Under the pieces are notes generated by a model. That model had not been told where the DNA came from and did not search any database. It was given only the letters and a program-made list of their open reading frames with translations. This document shows positions 8,158-15,850 of a DNA stretch of 19,733 bases, in pieces (position 1 is the stretch's first letter; each line of letters starts with the position of its first letter). Both the position numbers and the translations under genes were made by a program. Source of the stretch: RGIG5952 sp045627605 (GTDB taxonomy: Bacteria; Verrucomicrobiota; Kiritimatiellia; RFP12; JAAYLN01). Where the stretch lies: the NCBI GenBank assembly GCA_045627605.1, contig JAZQOA010000122.1, positions 1 to 19,733 on the forward strand, given 5' to 3'.

Positions 8158-10304
8158 GAAAGCGCCCGGACGAAGTCCTCGCGCGTCCGCGACGAAACTG
8201 GTCGAAGGGACTCGGGCGGCGCGTCAAGGAGCGCCGCGCCCAAAGCGTCGTTCCACTCCTTCGGCAGAGGCTCGCCGTTAAGCGACTTCTTCTCGCCGGC
8301 GGCAAGGCGGCGGCGGATTTCGGCGGCGAATTTTCCGACAAGCGGCACGTACCAGTGGCGCACCGTTTCGTACTGGTGCGAACGGCAGTAGGGTGCCGTG
8401 GTGTTGTCGAGCAGGATGCGGGCGAAATTCTTGTTGCGGATTTTTTCAACGGCGTCAAGCCGCAGGTACGACTCGTAAACCGAATAGTCGGTATGCAAGG
8501 CGAGGATGTCGGCGAGTCGGGCGGCTTCGCGCTCGAACGCGGCGGCGGCGGCAAGCACGGGTTCCTCGCCGCCTTCGCCACGCGTCCAGGCATCAAACGA
8601 GCGGAAGAGCTTCTGGCGGAGGCAGAGGTTCTGGCGGTCGCAGGCTGTCCGCGCGATGTCAATGGCGTCGCGCCTGACGGCGGGGGAAGCCTCCCAGTCC
8701 AATGCGCGCAACGCCTCGTAGACGGCTGGGACGGCTTCAACCTGCGGCTTGAGTTCGGCGAAGGCCGGGTAGTACCAGGGGTCGTCGGCATAGTTGGCGA
8801 GCCATGTCGTCAGCTGCTGGACGCAGTTGTCGCCCCACCCTGCTCCAGCCGTCATCGGCAGGAGCAGGCGCCAGGCCTTTTCCATGGCGGACGCCTCGGT
8901 ACCGTAACGCCGTTCGCACAGGTCGTGGAGCAGGTCGTCGACGGAGGCCGATTTGCCGCTCCAGGCATTTGCCGTGAAATATTCAAGGCCCAGGATGTCG
9001 GTGTGGCTTGACTCGGGCCAGAGAATGTAGCCCTTGCACATGTCGTCGCCTTCGATTACCTTTTGACGTTCGGCGATGAGCGGGTAGTTGGCGCGGATGT
9101 CGATGCCCGACTCATAGCAGAGGAAGATGCCGAAAACATAGGGGAAGTTCCTGACGACGCCCCATTTCGTGAAGTTGTTGTTGCGCATGCCGCCATTGAA
9201 CCAGTCGTAGTCGGTATCGCGGGCGTCGGCCTCGTAGTCGAAGACCACCGTGCGGGAGGGGTCGAGTTCCGGCAGGAGGGCGCGCACCTCATCGGGCTTC
9301 CAGGTGAAGTAGAAGTCCCAGCCGGCGAGAAGAACCTTGGCATCGGGGTATTCCGCGGCCACCTTGGCGCACAACTGCTTGATGACGTCGATCTTGAGCT
9401 TGAGGTTGTCGGCCCTGTTTTCGTAGACCATGCGCTCGCCGAGACCTATCGTATGCATCAGTTCGGGCTTGCCGTAGCCCGCTTCCATGAAGGCCTCGGA
9501 AAGACGCCAGTAAATGTCGAGGTAGCCCGGCTTGCGGATGTCGAAAACCCGCCCCGTCTCCTCGGAATACCCCTTTGTGACCTGCGGGAGGAAGTCCGGG
9601 TGGCGTTTTTCAAGGAAGGCGCGCGGCGTGCGCGAATACCAGTGGGTCATCGTGCCGAAGTCCACCGGGACCATCAGGCCCAGGCCGTATGCGTACTTCG
9701 TGAAGCGGCGACGCAGTTCGCCCCGGTACTCGAGGGACCAGAAGAGCGAGCGGTCGTCAAATCCCCGGATCGCCTCGGGTAGTTTTTCCGCCGGATTCGG
9801 ATATGGAACCTCGTCCGGGTAGGCCTTTTGCCAAGTGTCATCCATCCCGATGCGGGGCATGAAGAGGTTGAGGCGGTTCTTGAGGCACCAGTCGATTTCG
9901 CGACGCCATTCCGCAGGTCCCCAGTGCTCGGCCTGGAAGCGCGTCAGCCCCCGGTGGGCGAAGTAGCGGAGGCCGCGATATTCGAAGCGCGACTCTTCGC
10001 GGATGTCGATGCCGCCGATGGCGACCGCGCCCTTCGCCGGCAGGGCGTCGCCGTCCCAATACCAGCGGCACCCCAGCCGATGGAAAAAGTCGTAAACCGC
10101 GTAGAACTGCGAACGCAGGTTCGAGGCGCGGAAGACAAGTGCGCCATCGCGTTCAGACACGGCGTATGCGTCGCGGCCCGATTTCGAAAGAGCCTCGTCG
10201 AGGGCGAATTCAATCCGGGGCGCAGGGGCGTCCGCCACAAGCGCCCAGTATTTTCCAAACTCCCCCGCCGGCGTAGGCAGGGCAAAGACATCGTCGTTAT
10301 TCAT
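8154..10304 (-). CDS. Intracellular glycoside-hydrolase-like protein (GH67/GH89-like layout)
   Basis: 716 residues from the ATG at 10304, chosen for the GGAG nine bases upstream; an in-frame TTG at 10319 is weaker. There is no signal peptide or membrane segment. Residues about 8-105 form an alpha/beta domain with FYAVYDFFHRLGCRWYWDGD, the pattern that ends the N-terminal domain of GH67, GH89 and DUF4838 proteins. Residues about 108-450 look like a TIM barrel (WRREIDWCLKNRLNLFMPRIG, HTIGLGER, LLAGWDFYFTW, YILWPESSHTD). Residues about 450-716 are mostly helical. E290 and E431 are candidate catalytic acids by position only. The alpha/beta-barrel-helical order resembles alpha-N-acetylglucosaminidase (GH89) and alpha-glucuronidase (GH67), but diagnostic motifs of neither are complete, so no substrate is assigned. 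It has its own promoter upstream of the ATG. Confidence 0.75.
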   Translation of the reverse strand: MNNDDVFALPTPAGEFGKYWALVADAPAPRIEFALDEALSKSGRDAYAVSERDGALVFRASNLRSQFYAVYDFFHRLGCRWYWDGDALPAKGAVAIGGIDIREESRFEYRGLRYFAHRGLTRFQAEHWGPAEWRREIDWCLKNRLNLFMPRIGMDDTWQKAYPDEVPYPNPAEKLPEAIRGFDDRSLFWSLEYRGELRRRFTKYAYGLGLMVPVDFGTMTHWYSRTPRAFLEKRHPDFLPQVTKGYSEETGRVFDIRKPGYLDIYWRLSEAFMEAGYGKPELMHTIGLGERMVYENRADNLKLKIDVIKQLCAKVAAEYPDAKVLLAGWDFYFTWKPDEVRALLPELDPSRTVVFDYEADARDTDYDWFNGGMRNNNFTKWGVVRNFPYVFGIFLCYESGIDIRANYPLIAERQKVIEGDDMCKGYILWPESSHTDILGLEYFTANAWSGKSASVDDLLHDLCERRYGTEASAMEKAWRLLLPMTAGAGWGDNCVQQLTTWLANYADDPWYYPAFAELKPQVEAVPAVYEALRALDWEASPAVRRDAIDIARTACDRQNLCLRQKLFRSFDAWTRGEGGEEPVLAAAAAFEREAARLADILALHTDYSVYESYLRLDAVEKIRNKNFARILLDNTTAPYCRSHQYETVRHWYVPLVGKFAAEIRRRLAAGEKKSLNGEPLPKEWNDALGAALLDAPPESLRPVSSRTREDFVRALS

Positions 10305-10360
10305 CGTCGCAATCTCCAATCATACGGGATGCTTGTCGCGTCCAATTTTCCCTTGCGACA

Positions 10361-10369
10361 ATTATAGCA
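10361..10369 (-). promoter_or_regulatory. Extended -10 promoter of the glycosidase-like gene
   Basis: The minus strand reads TGTGCTATAAT: a perfect TATAAT (10366-10361) preceded by TGC. It lies in the 94-base gap between the response regulator stop and this gene. Transcription should begin near 10354, leaving a leader of about 50 bases with a normal ribosome binding site. No clear -35 is seen. The gene can therefore be expressed independently of the two-component operon upstream. Confidence 0.65.
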
Positions 10370-10398
10370 CAGTCGTGGATTTCAGCGGGGATTGCGTT

Positions 10399-11088
10399 TC
10401 AAGGCGCGGCGTAGCGGTAGCCGCGGCCGTAGATGGTCTCGACCAGGGAGGCGTCGGCCCCGAGTTTCCGGCGGATCGCCACGACGCGCTGGTCGAGCGT
10501 ACGCGTCGTGCCAAAGTAGTTGGCGCCCCACACCTCGTTGAGGAGCCGGTCCCTGTCGAGAATTTCGCCGGGGTGGGCGGCAAACAAACGGAGAAGCGCC
10601 AGTTCCTGCGGAGAAAGCTCGGCCGCCCCGGAACCATCCCCCGCCGAAATCACGCCCCGGCGGGCATCGATTTCATGCGAGCCGATCTTGAAGGTGTCGC
10701 CCACGCCGCGCGAGGTCTCGGTCGCGTATGCGCGCCGGAGAAGCGCCGAAACGCGCGCACAGAGTTCGCGGACGCCAAAGGGCTTCACAAGGTAGTCGTC
10801 GGCGCCGAGGCTGAGTCCGAGGACCTTGTCGGACTCCGACCCCTTGGCCGTGAGCATGAGGATTGGCAACGCCGGGTCGCCCCTGCGGATCTCCTGGCAA
10901 ACTTCATAGCCGCTTTTTTTCGGCATCATGATGTCGAGCACGAGGAGGTCGGGCCGCCGCTCGGCATACGATGCCAGCGCAGCCGCGCCATCGGCCGCAA
11001 GCCGCACCTCATGGCGGTCCGCCTCAAGGGCGACACCGACCCATTCGCGAATTTGCGGGTCGTCTTCGGCAACCAGAACAACGGCCAT
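10399..11088 (-). CDS. OmpR/PhoB-family response regulator
   Basis: 229 residues, standard length. The receiver domain (1 to about 118) has the acidic pair D9/D10 (AEDD), phosphoacceptor D52 (LLVLDIMMP), T80 (MLTAKG) and K102 (YLVKPF). The winged-helix DNA-binding domain (about 130-229) has LSPQELALLRLF, DRDRLLNEVWG, TRTLDQRVVAIRRKLG and the closing GRGYRY. It binds DNA when phosphorylated, presumably by the kinase encoded directly upstream. Its ATG overlaps the kinase stop by one base (TGATG), and the GGGGAGGGGA ribosome binding site lies within the kinase 3' end, so translation is coupled. A direct repeat of the form this family binds is present in the operon promoter. Confidence 0.95.
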   Translation of the reverse strand: MAVVLVAEDDPQIREWVGVALEADRHEVRLAADGAAALASYAERRPDLLVLDIMMPKKSGYEVCQEIRRGDPALPILMLTAKGSESDKVLGLSLGADDYLVKPFGVRELCARVSALLRRAYATETSRGVGDTFKIGSHEIDARRGVISAGDGSGAAELSPQELALLRLFAAHPGEILDRDRLLNEVWGANYFGTTRTLDQRVVAIRRKLGADASLVETIYGRGYRYAAP

Positions 11089-12500
11089 CAGTCCCCTCCC
11101 CCTTCCGTCTCCGAAAGCGGCAGCGAGAGCCGGAACTCAAGACCGCCGCCACGCCTCCCGACGGCGACGACCTCCCCGCCCATCCCCCGGGCCAGTCCGC
11201 GCGCCAAGGCAAGGCCCAGTCCATTGCCGCCTGTCTCGCGCGTGACGGAATTGTCCGCCCGCCAGAACTTGTCGAAAACATGCGCGAGGTCCGCGGGGGA
11301 AAGCCCCCGGCCGCGATCCGACACCGAGACAAGAGCAATGCCTCCAGACGGGACGCCAATGGCTGAGATTTCCACGGGACCGAACGCCGCGGCGTATTTG
11401 GCGGCGTTTTCAAGGAGATTGACGACGATCTGGGCAAAGGCATCGCGATCGGCGCGTATGTAAAGCGGCCCCGCCGCGGCGATGGAGAGTCCATGGCGAT
11501 CAAAGAGGGCGCACATCGACTCCGCGATGCCGCGGACGTCCGCAGCGGCGTCGAAATCTACAAAATCGAAGGACCGGACACCGCGCTCCAAGCGGCGGAA
11601 GTCAAGGACCGAGAGCACCATGCGCTTCAGGCGGTCGGCCTCCAACGAGATCGCCTTCAGCGCCTTCGCGCGTTTCTCGTCGGAAATAGATTTGGAGGCG
11701 GCGAGCTCGGCGCAAAGGCAAATTGTCGTAAGCGGCGTCTTGAACTCATGTGAGACATTGGTCACGAAGTCCGTCTGCCGCAAGGCCTCGCGGTGTGCGC
11801 GGCGCCCATCCCTGAGAAGCAGGATTCCGCCCGCGACAAGCGTTGAGAAAAGAAGGAAGATCAGCGCGAGGCCGACCATCGTCAGGCGGCCGGCGGCGGC
11901 GGCAATGGCGGCGTCGCCATCCCTGCGGTAGAGGCGCAGGGTCCAGTTTGAAAAAGGGGCGCCAAGCTGCGCCTCGCCGTAAATCCGGCCGCGCGGCTTA
12001 ATCGACGACGGCATCAGAAGCGTGCCGCCCGTGGTCCAAAGCTCGGCAATCGTCGTGCGGGGAGACTCGTCGCGCGAGTAATCGGCCCCGACCCAGGCGA
12101 ACAGTTCCGGCATTCGCAGAAGCAACGCCAGCGGCTCGACCTCGAGGTGGACGAAGGGCTTTTCCCCGCCGTCAAACGGCATCGCCACGCGAAAGTCCCC
12201 GGCCGGCTGGGCGGTGTCGCTCCAGAAGGCGCCGCGGAGCAAGGCCGCCGAAGCGACCAGCTCGTCAAGAAAGGCGGGGGCGGAGGAATCGGGGGCGACG
12301 GCGGCAACTTCCTCGGCGACAAACGCCGGAAGAACATCCGCCAGTCGTTCCGCGACATCTTCGGCAACGCGGCAGAGATCGCGCCTGTCGTTCTCGCGGA
12401 GGCGCAACTCCTCGCCTTGCAAAAGACGAAGGCCCCCCAGCGCCAAAAGCAGTGCCGGAAGGCCTATCGCAAGGAAGAAAACTTTGAGGTCGCGGCCCAC
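11088..12500 (-). CDS. Membrane sensor histidine kinase
   Basis: 470 residues. TM1 (about 7-27) and TM2 (about 207-230) enclose an extracytoplasmic sensor region of about 175 residues that matches no domain I recognise. A short cytoplasmic linker leads to the HisKA domain with H251 in VTNVSHEFKTPLTT, then the ATPase domain: N-box NLLENAAKY (N365), G1 SDRGRGL, F-box FDKFWRAD and G2 GNGLGLALARGL. All catalytic elements are intact, so it should phosphorylate the adjacent response regulator. It starts at GTG 12500 within TAGTG, a one-base overlap with the VWA-like gene, with GGAAGG six bases upstream. The layout resembles PhoR/EnvZ-type kinases. The signal is unknown; the exported VWA-like protein is an obvious candidate partner. 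Confidence 0.93.
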   Translation of the reverse strand: MGRDLKVFFLAIGLPALLLALGGLRLLQGEELRLRENDRRDLCRVAEDVAERLADVLPAFVAEEVAAVAPDSSAPAFLDELVASAALLRGAFWSDTAQPAGDFRVAMPFDGGEKPFVHLEVEPLALLLRMPELFAWVGADYSRDESPRTTIAELWTTGGTLLMPSSIKPRGRIYGEAQLGAPFSNWTLRLYRRDGDAAIAAAAGRLTMVGLALIFLLFSTLVAGGILLLRDGRRAHREALRQTDFVTNVSHEFKTPLTTICLCAELAASKSISDEKRAKALKAISLEADRLKRMVLSVLDFRRLERGVRSFDFVDFDAAADVRGIAESMCALFDRHGLSIAAAGPLYIRADRDAFAQIVVNLLENAAKYAAAFGPVEISAIGVPSGGIALVSVSDRGRGLSPADLAHVFDKFWRADNSVTRETGGNGLGLALARGLARGMGGEVVAVGRRGGGLEFRLSLPLSETEGGGD

Positions 12501-13381
12501 TATTTGCCTTCCGCGGGTGCGGCGTCACCCTCGGCGGCGGGTGCGGCAGCCGGAGCCTCGCCTTTGGGGCGACCTTCGCCACGGGGACCGCGCGGACCAC
12601 CGGGGCGCTTCCATCCCTCGCCGCCCTGCCCGCGCATCTTCTGCATACGCTCGCGGTTCATGCCGGCGAAAGGCATGCCGCCAAAGAAAAGGCGGATTTT
12701 CTCCTTCATGAGCGACTCGCGGATCGTCTTGAGCTCCTCGTTGCCGGCGGGGCCGACATTGGGCTTCATACCGCCGAAAAACATGATGTTGTTGGCGTAG
12801 TTCTTGTCGAGGTTCTTCCGGACTTCGGCCGCGCCGGCGGCGACACCCGCCGCGAGGGCCGCGTCTCCATCGGCGGCCAGCGCCTTGATCTTCTCGATGA
12901 TCGCGTCCTTGTTTTCGCCGGCTTCCTGCGCGGGAACGAGCACCGTGGCCGTCCCCGCAAAGGAGACGACGGAAACGATGTCCGTGGGCGAAAGGTGCTG
13001 CACAGACATGATCGCCGCCTCCCGCATCTTCTCGAAGCGGGCAGTCTGCTGCGCCGAGCAGTCAATGACGATCGCGACGTTGCGCGGGCCAAAGGCGCGA
13101 GGCCCGAACGGCCGGTCACCGGGCTTGAAGCCCTCTGGACGCTGCGGCCTCTTCCCGGGCTTGAAACCTTCCGGACGGCGCCACTCGCCCTTCTTGAATC
13201 CTTCGGGGTGGCGACGCTTCCAGGCCTCGCGGGCCTCTGCGGAGGGCGCGCCCTTGTCGGCTTTTTCAACGGCGGCGGGCGCGACAGCCTCGGGGGCGGG
13301 CGCGGCAGGTTCGTCCGCGACAGCGGCAAATGACGCAAGGGCGAAAGCCGGTGCGAGAAGCATGAACTTGACAGTCTTCAT
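12500..13381 (-). CDS. Exported VWA-like protein with degenerate MIDAS, first gene of a two-component operon
   Basis: 293 residues from the ATG at 13381, preceded by AAAGGA at the right distance. Residues 1-22 are a signal peptide (MKTVKFMLLAPAFALASFAAVA), so the protein is exported. An Ala/Pro-rich stretch follows, then three tandem PEGFK motifs at 58-65, 69-76 and 81-88. Residues about 100-232 read like a von Willebrand factor A domain (NVAIVIDCSAQ, DIVSVVSFAG, NNIMFFGGMKPN). Of the usual metal-site residues, D107 and S109 remain. The second Ser is Q111, the Thr position is Ala (GDAALAAG) and the Asp of TDG is Gly (FFGGM), so metal binding is probably lost. The tail (about 250-293) is Gly/Pro/Arg- then Ala/Pro-rich. 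It likely binds a protein or ligand rather than cutting anything; a link to the kinase sensor is inferred from the operon. Confidence 0.75.
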   Translation of the reverse strand: MKTVKFMLLAPAFALASFAAVADEPAAPAPEAVAPAAVEKADKGAPSAEAREAWKRRHPEGFKKGEWRRPEGFKPGKRPQRPEGFKPGDRPFGPRAFGPRNVAIVIDCSAQQTARFEKMREAAIMSVQHLSPTDIVSVVSFAGTATVLVPAQEAGENKDAIIEKIKALAADGDAALAAGVAAGAAEVRKNLDKNYANNIMFFGGMKPNVGPAGNEELKTIRESLMKEKIRLFFGGMPFAGMNRERMQKMRGQGGEGWKRPGGPRGPRGEGRPKGEAPAAAPAAEGDAAPAEGK

Positions 13382-13413
13382 AAACCAATTCCTTTCGTTG
13401 TTGTGGCGGGGCG

Positions 13414-13427
13414 GTCCAGAAGTGGAC
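13414..13427 (-). other. Small hairpin in the leader of the VWA-like gene
   Basis: GTCCA (13414-13418) pairs with TGGAC (13423-13427) around a four-base loop, read as CTTC in the minus-strand transcript. It would lie in the 5' leader, about 33 bases before the ATG. It may stabilise the mRNA. It is short, so chance formation is possible. Confidence 0.3.
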
Positions 13428-13445
13428 GTTCCCAAAACCGATGCA

Positions 13446-13497
13446 ATTATTAAACCAAAAACACCCAGGGAAATTGTCACCGAATTGTAACAATTCG
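13446..13497 (-). promoter_or_regulatory. Promoter of the VWA-kinase-regulator operon with 11-bp-period direct repeat and palindrome
   Basis: Read on the plus strand, TTGTCAC (13474-13480) and TTGTAAC (13485-13491) are direct repeats starting 11 bases apart. That is the arrangement of PhoB/OmpR-family binding sites, where each regulator monomer contacts one turn of the helix. The second repeat also lies within a perfect 17-bp palindrome, CGAATTGT-a-ACAATTCG (13481-13497). On the minus strand a TTTAAT (13454-13449) or TAATAAT (13452-13446) can act as -10, and GTGACA of the first repeat sits about 20 bases upstream as a poorly spaced -35, as in activator-dependent promoters. Autoregulation by the encoded regulator is inferred. 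Confidence 0.5.
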
Positions 13498-13504
13498 ACA
13501 GGCG

Positions 13505-15115
13505 TCAAAACGAGAGGTAGCCGCACGCCCAGGCATCCACGCGAGGGAGGTAGACGACCTTTTCGCCGCCTTCGTCGCGGACGGCAAGAGTCGCGGGATC
13601 GAGTCCCAACGAGCCGGAAAGCGGCGTCCAGGTCGCGTGGCGGACGCCCTCGGGGAGCCCGCGCAAGGCGAGGCGCGACGGCTTCTGCACGTCGATCGAG
13701 GCGTTGACCAGCGCAACGGAACGAAGTTCGCCCGCCACCGTGACGCGCGGGACGACCATTGCCTGGACGGGATCGAGGAAGCGCACCGGCATCCGCCCGC
13801 CAGAAACGGCGTCCGCCGCGTCCTGCACCTTGCGGATGGCACCGGACGACATGCCCGACGCCGCGTTGAAGGAACCGGAAGGCAACCCCAGCGCCCCGAG
13901 GCCATCCACGCAGGCGTAGGCGGGCGCCGTCGTCATCGGCACGCCGATGGCGCAGAGCACGGGGCTGGCGACATCCGCGAGCTTGATGCCGCCGGGACGC
14001 GTCCCCTCGTTGAGGTCTCGGTAGGCCTTCAGGCGCGGCGCGGCTGCGGCAAGCGGCGCGTAATAGGTGTCGCCATACCAGGACTGGGGTTCGTCCGCCG
14101 GGTCCACGATGAAGTAGCTCAAGGCGTTCATCCCGTAGGCGAGGTTCATCAGCGACTCGAAGACGAGGCCGCGGGCGGTCTTGGTGTTGAAGTTGCGGGG
14201 GCAGTTCTCGATTTCGGGACAGACCATGTCAATCTTGGCGGACGGCATCCCCACCACGCCCAGTTGCATTCCGTGGAACTCGACCTTCTCGATGATGTCA
14301 AAGGGGTTGTGGTCGGTGTAGGCGCCGCCGCCGGGCCGGGAGCCAAGCGCCTTGCCGCCGCTGTGGCGGAAAAGCGCGTCATAGACCTTGTGCTGGTAGG
14401 GCTTCGGGAAATAGCCGTGCTGATAGCCGAAGCGCGTCTGCGGCGAGACCTTTTCAATCGCGCCGAAAACCACGTCGGCGACCTCGGCGAGCGAATCGTA
14501 GGCAAAGGACTCCCAGCGGTCGAGCAGCGCGGTGTCGTCCTTCAACGCCGCGACAAGCTCCGCGCGCGAAAAGGAACGTCCCTCCCGGGCGCAGAAGTCG
14601 CGGACGCACCGCTCGCAAAAGCAACCCGGCAGACTTTCCTCGACAGGCTCCGGCATGTGCCAGGCGATGCGAAAGTCGTCGTCGATCCAGATCCACGCGA
14701 AACCGCAGGCGCCGTAGATTTCGCCAAGGCGCTTTGCGTAGGCGCGGAAATCCGGGTCACGCGGACAGTTGCAGCCCTTGGTTTCGGTTCCCGACTCGAT
14801 TGTCCAGCCCCGCCAAGTCTTGCCCGAAATGTCGGCCTTCCGCGACCGGATGACGGCATCGCCATGGCCGATCAGCGCCTGGAACTCGAGGGAAGGCGAA
14901 ATGCCGAGCCGACGAAGGTCGTTGGAATGGCGGCGGAGCCGTGCGGCATGCTCCTCGTGCCAGGCGAGCGGCGGAAAGCCGACACCGGTCGAAAACCAGA
15001 CGTCATTGGCGCAGCCGGGGTATTTTTCAAGTTCGCGCACCGTCGCCTCCCAGACGCCCGGGAGGTAGTTCTGCGGTGCACGATAGCGTTGGACGACAAA
15101 AGGAAAATCACTCAT
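13505..15115 (-). CDS. Glycosidase-like TIM-barrel protein, unassigned family
   Basis: 536 residues, no signal peptide. The N-terminal two thirds look like a glycosidase TIM barrel: DVWFSTGVGFPP near residue 40, LEFQALIGHGD near 80, a strand ending in acidic residues WIWIDDDFRIAWH (D145-D147), and a Cys cluster CFCERC (C165, C167, C170). The C-terminal part (about 410-536) looks like a beta-sandwich closing domain. This is the pattern of retaining glycosidases related to GH42-type enzymes, but I cannot name a family. The Cys cluster resembles that of the DUF4838 protein at 746. The ATG at 15115 has only a weak AAAGA-like site before it, and no strong promoter is visible in the 75-base gap upstream, so it may depend on read-through from the promoter at 15851. 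Confidence 0.7.
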   Translation of the reverse strand: MSDFPFVVQRYRAPQNYLPGVWEATVRELEKYPGCANDVWFSTGVGFPPLAWHEEHAARLRRHSNDLRRLGISPSLEFQALIGHGDAVIRSRKADISGKTWRGWTIESGTETKGCNCPRDPDFRAYAKRLGEIYGACGFAWIWIDDDFRIAWHMPEPVEESLPGCFCERCVRDFCAREGRSFSRAELVAALKDDTALLDRWESFAYDSLAEVADVVFGAIEKVSPQTRFGYQHGYFPKPYQHKVYDALFRHSGGKALGSRPGGGAYTDHNPFDIIEKVEFHGMQLGVVGMPSAKIDMVCPEIENCPRNFNTKTARGLVFESLMNLAYGMNALSYFIVDPADEPQSWYGDTYYAPLAAAAPRLKAYRDLNEGTRPGGIKLADVASPVLCAIGVPMTTAPAYACVDGLGALGLPSGSFNAASGMSSGAIRKVQDAADAVSGGRMPVRFLDPVQAMVVPRVTVAGELRSVALVNASIDVQKPSRLALRGLPEGVRHATWTPLSGSLGLDPATLAVRDEGGEKVVYLPRVDAWACGYLSF

Positions 15116-15190
15116 AAACTGGATCTTTCGGTTTAGGATGGCGGACGGAAAAGACAGTCGCGGAAAATGCGCCGAGACATAGCCTTCGCG

Positions 15191-15843
15191 TTAGCAGAAG
15201 AAGACGTGGATGGTTTTGCCGTCGCGCACGAGGTCCTCGTGGCGGAGCTTCGCGTCCCAGTCGCCAAGCCGCGGGTCAAAGACGACGAGCCAGCCTTCCG
15301 CCTGGCCGAGGTGACCGATGTAGCGCGCCACCTGCGCGTATGCCTTCTCCGGCGACTTGCGATAGTTGTACAGCAATTTGACCTCCCTCCGAGGCAGTCC
15401 ACTTCGTCGAAGAACACGACAAGCGGCCTGGGGGCGCAAACCTCGGCCATCCGCGAAAGCACAACCTGGACACCGGAAGAGACAACCCCATCGGACGACA
15501 TCGAACCAATCGGCCAGAAATTATCGGCCAAATCACGCAACATGGGGGTGTTGTGCGCGTCGAGCCGCAACCGGGCGCATATCTTCGGCACGCCTTCTAA
15601 CGCCGCGGGGAACTCCTGCACGGCCTCAAGCGAACAATAGACGGCGACCGCATCGCCCCTCGCGTTCATGTCGTTTGCAAGCACGAGGAACGCCGTTGTC
15701 TTGCCGCACTGGCACGGGGCGTGGACGACGAAGTACTGGCTCTTGCGGATGAACGAGGCGACATCCGGCAGCCGCGACAGCGCGGGAAGCATGTAGTGCA
15801 AGGCCGGTAGGCACGGTCCGCCTATGTTGAAATAGCGTTCCAT
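15191..15843 (-). pseudogene. AAA-ATPase-like gene broken by internal deletion and frameshift
   Basis: The first frame, from ATG 15843, gives about 150 residues: MERYFNIGG start, a Walker A-like APCQCGKTT, then a Walker B FFDEVDCL near 15395-15420. The natural reading then stops making sense in this frame, turning Arg/Ser-rich. In a second minus frame, from about 15402 to the TAA at 15191-15193, sense resumes as LPRREVKLLYNYRKSP onward and ends HVFFC; this looks like a genuine C-terminus. The P-loop ATPases with a PD-(D/E)XK-like tail that this resembles (AAA-ATPase_like/DUF1703 group) are, from memory, about 500 residues, so several hundred central residues are missing. The start at 15843, not the in-frame ATG at 15852, is chosen because the latter overlaps the -10 hexamer. 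Confidence 0.8.
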
Positions 15844-15850
15844 GCCAAAC

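Noticed and set aside
13414..13427. Leader hairpin as a riboswitch
   Set aside because: A single 5-bp stem without further conserved pairing is too little for any known class.
13481..13497. Palindrome as intrinsic terminator of the upstream glycosidase-like gene
   Set aside because: The stem is AT-rich and not followed by a T-run in the transcript; overlap with the direct repeat fits an operator better.
13637..15136. 499-codon plus-strand frame opposite the glycosidase-like gene
   Set aside because: Composition is Arg/Val/Gly-rich and without domains; the minus strand has strand-and-motif structure of a TIM barrel.
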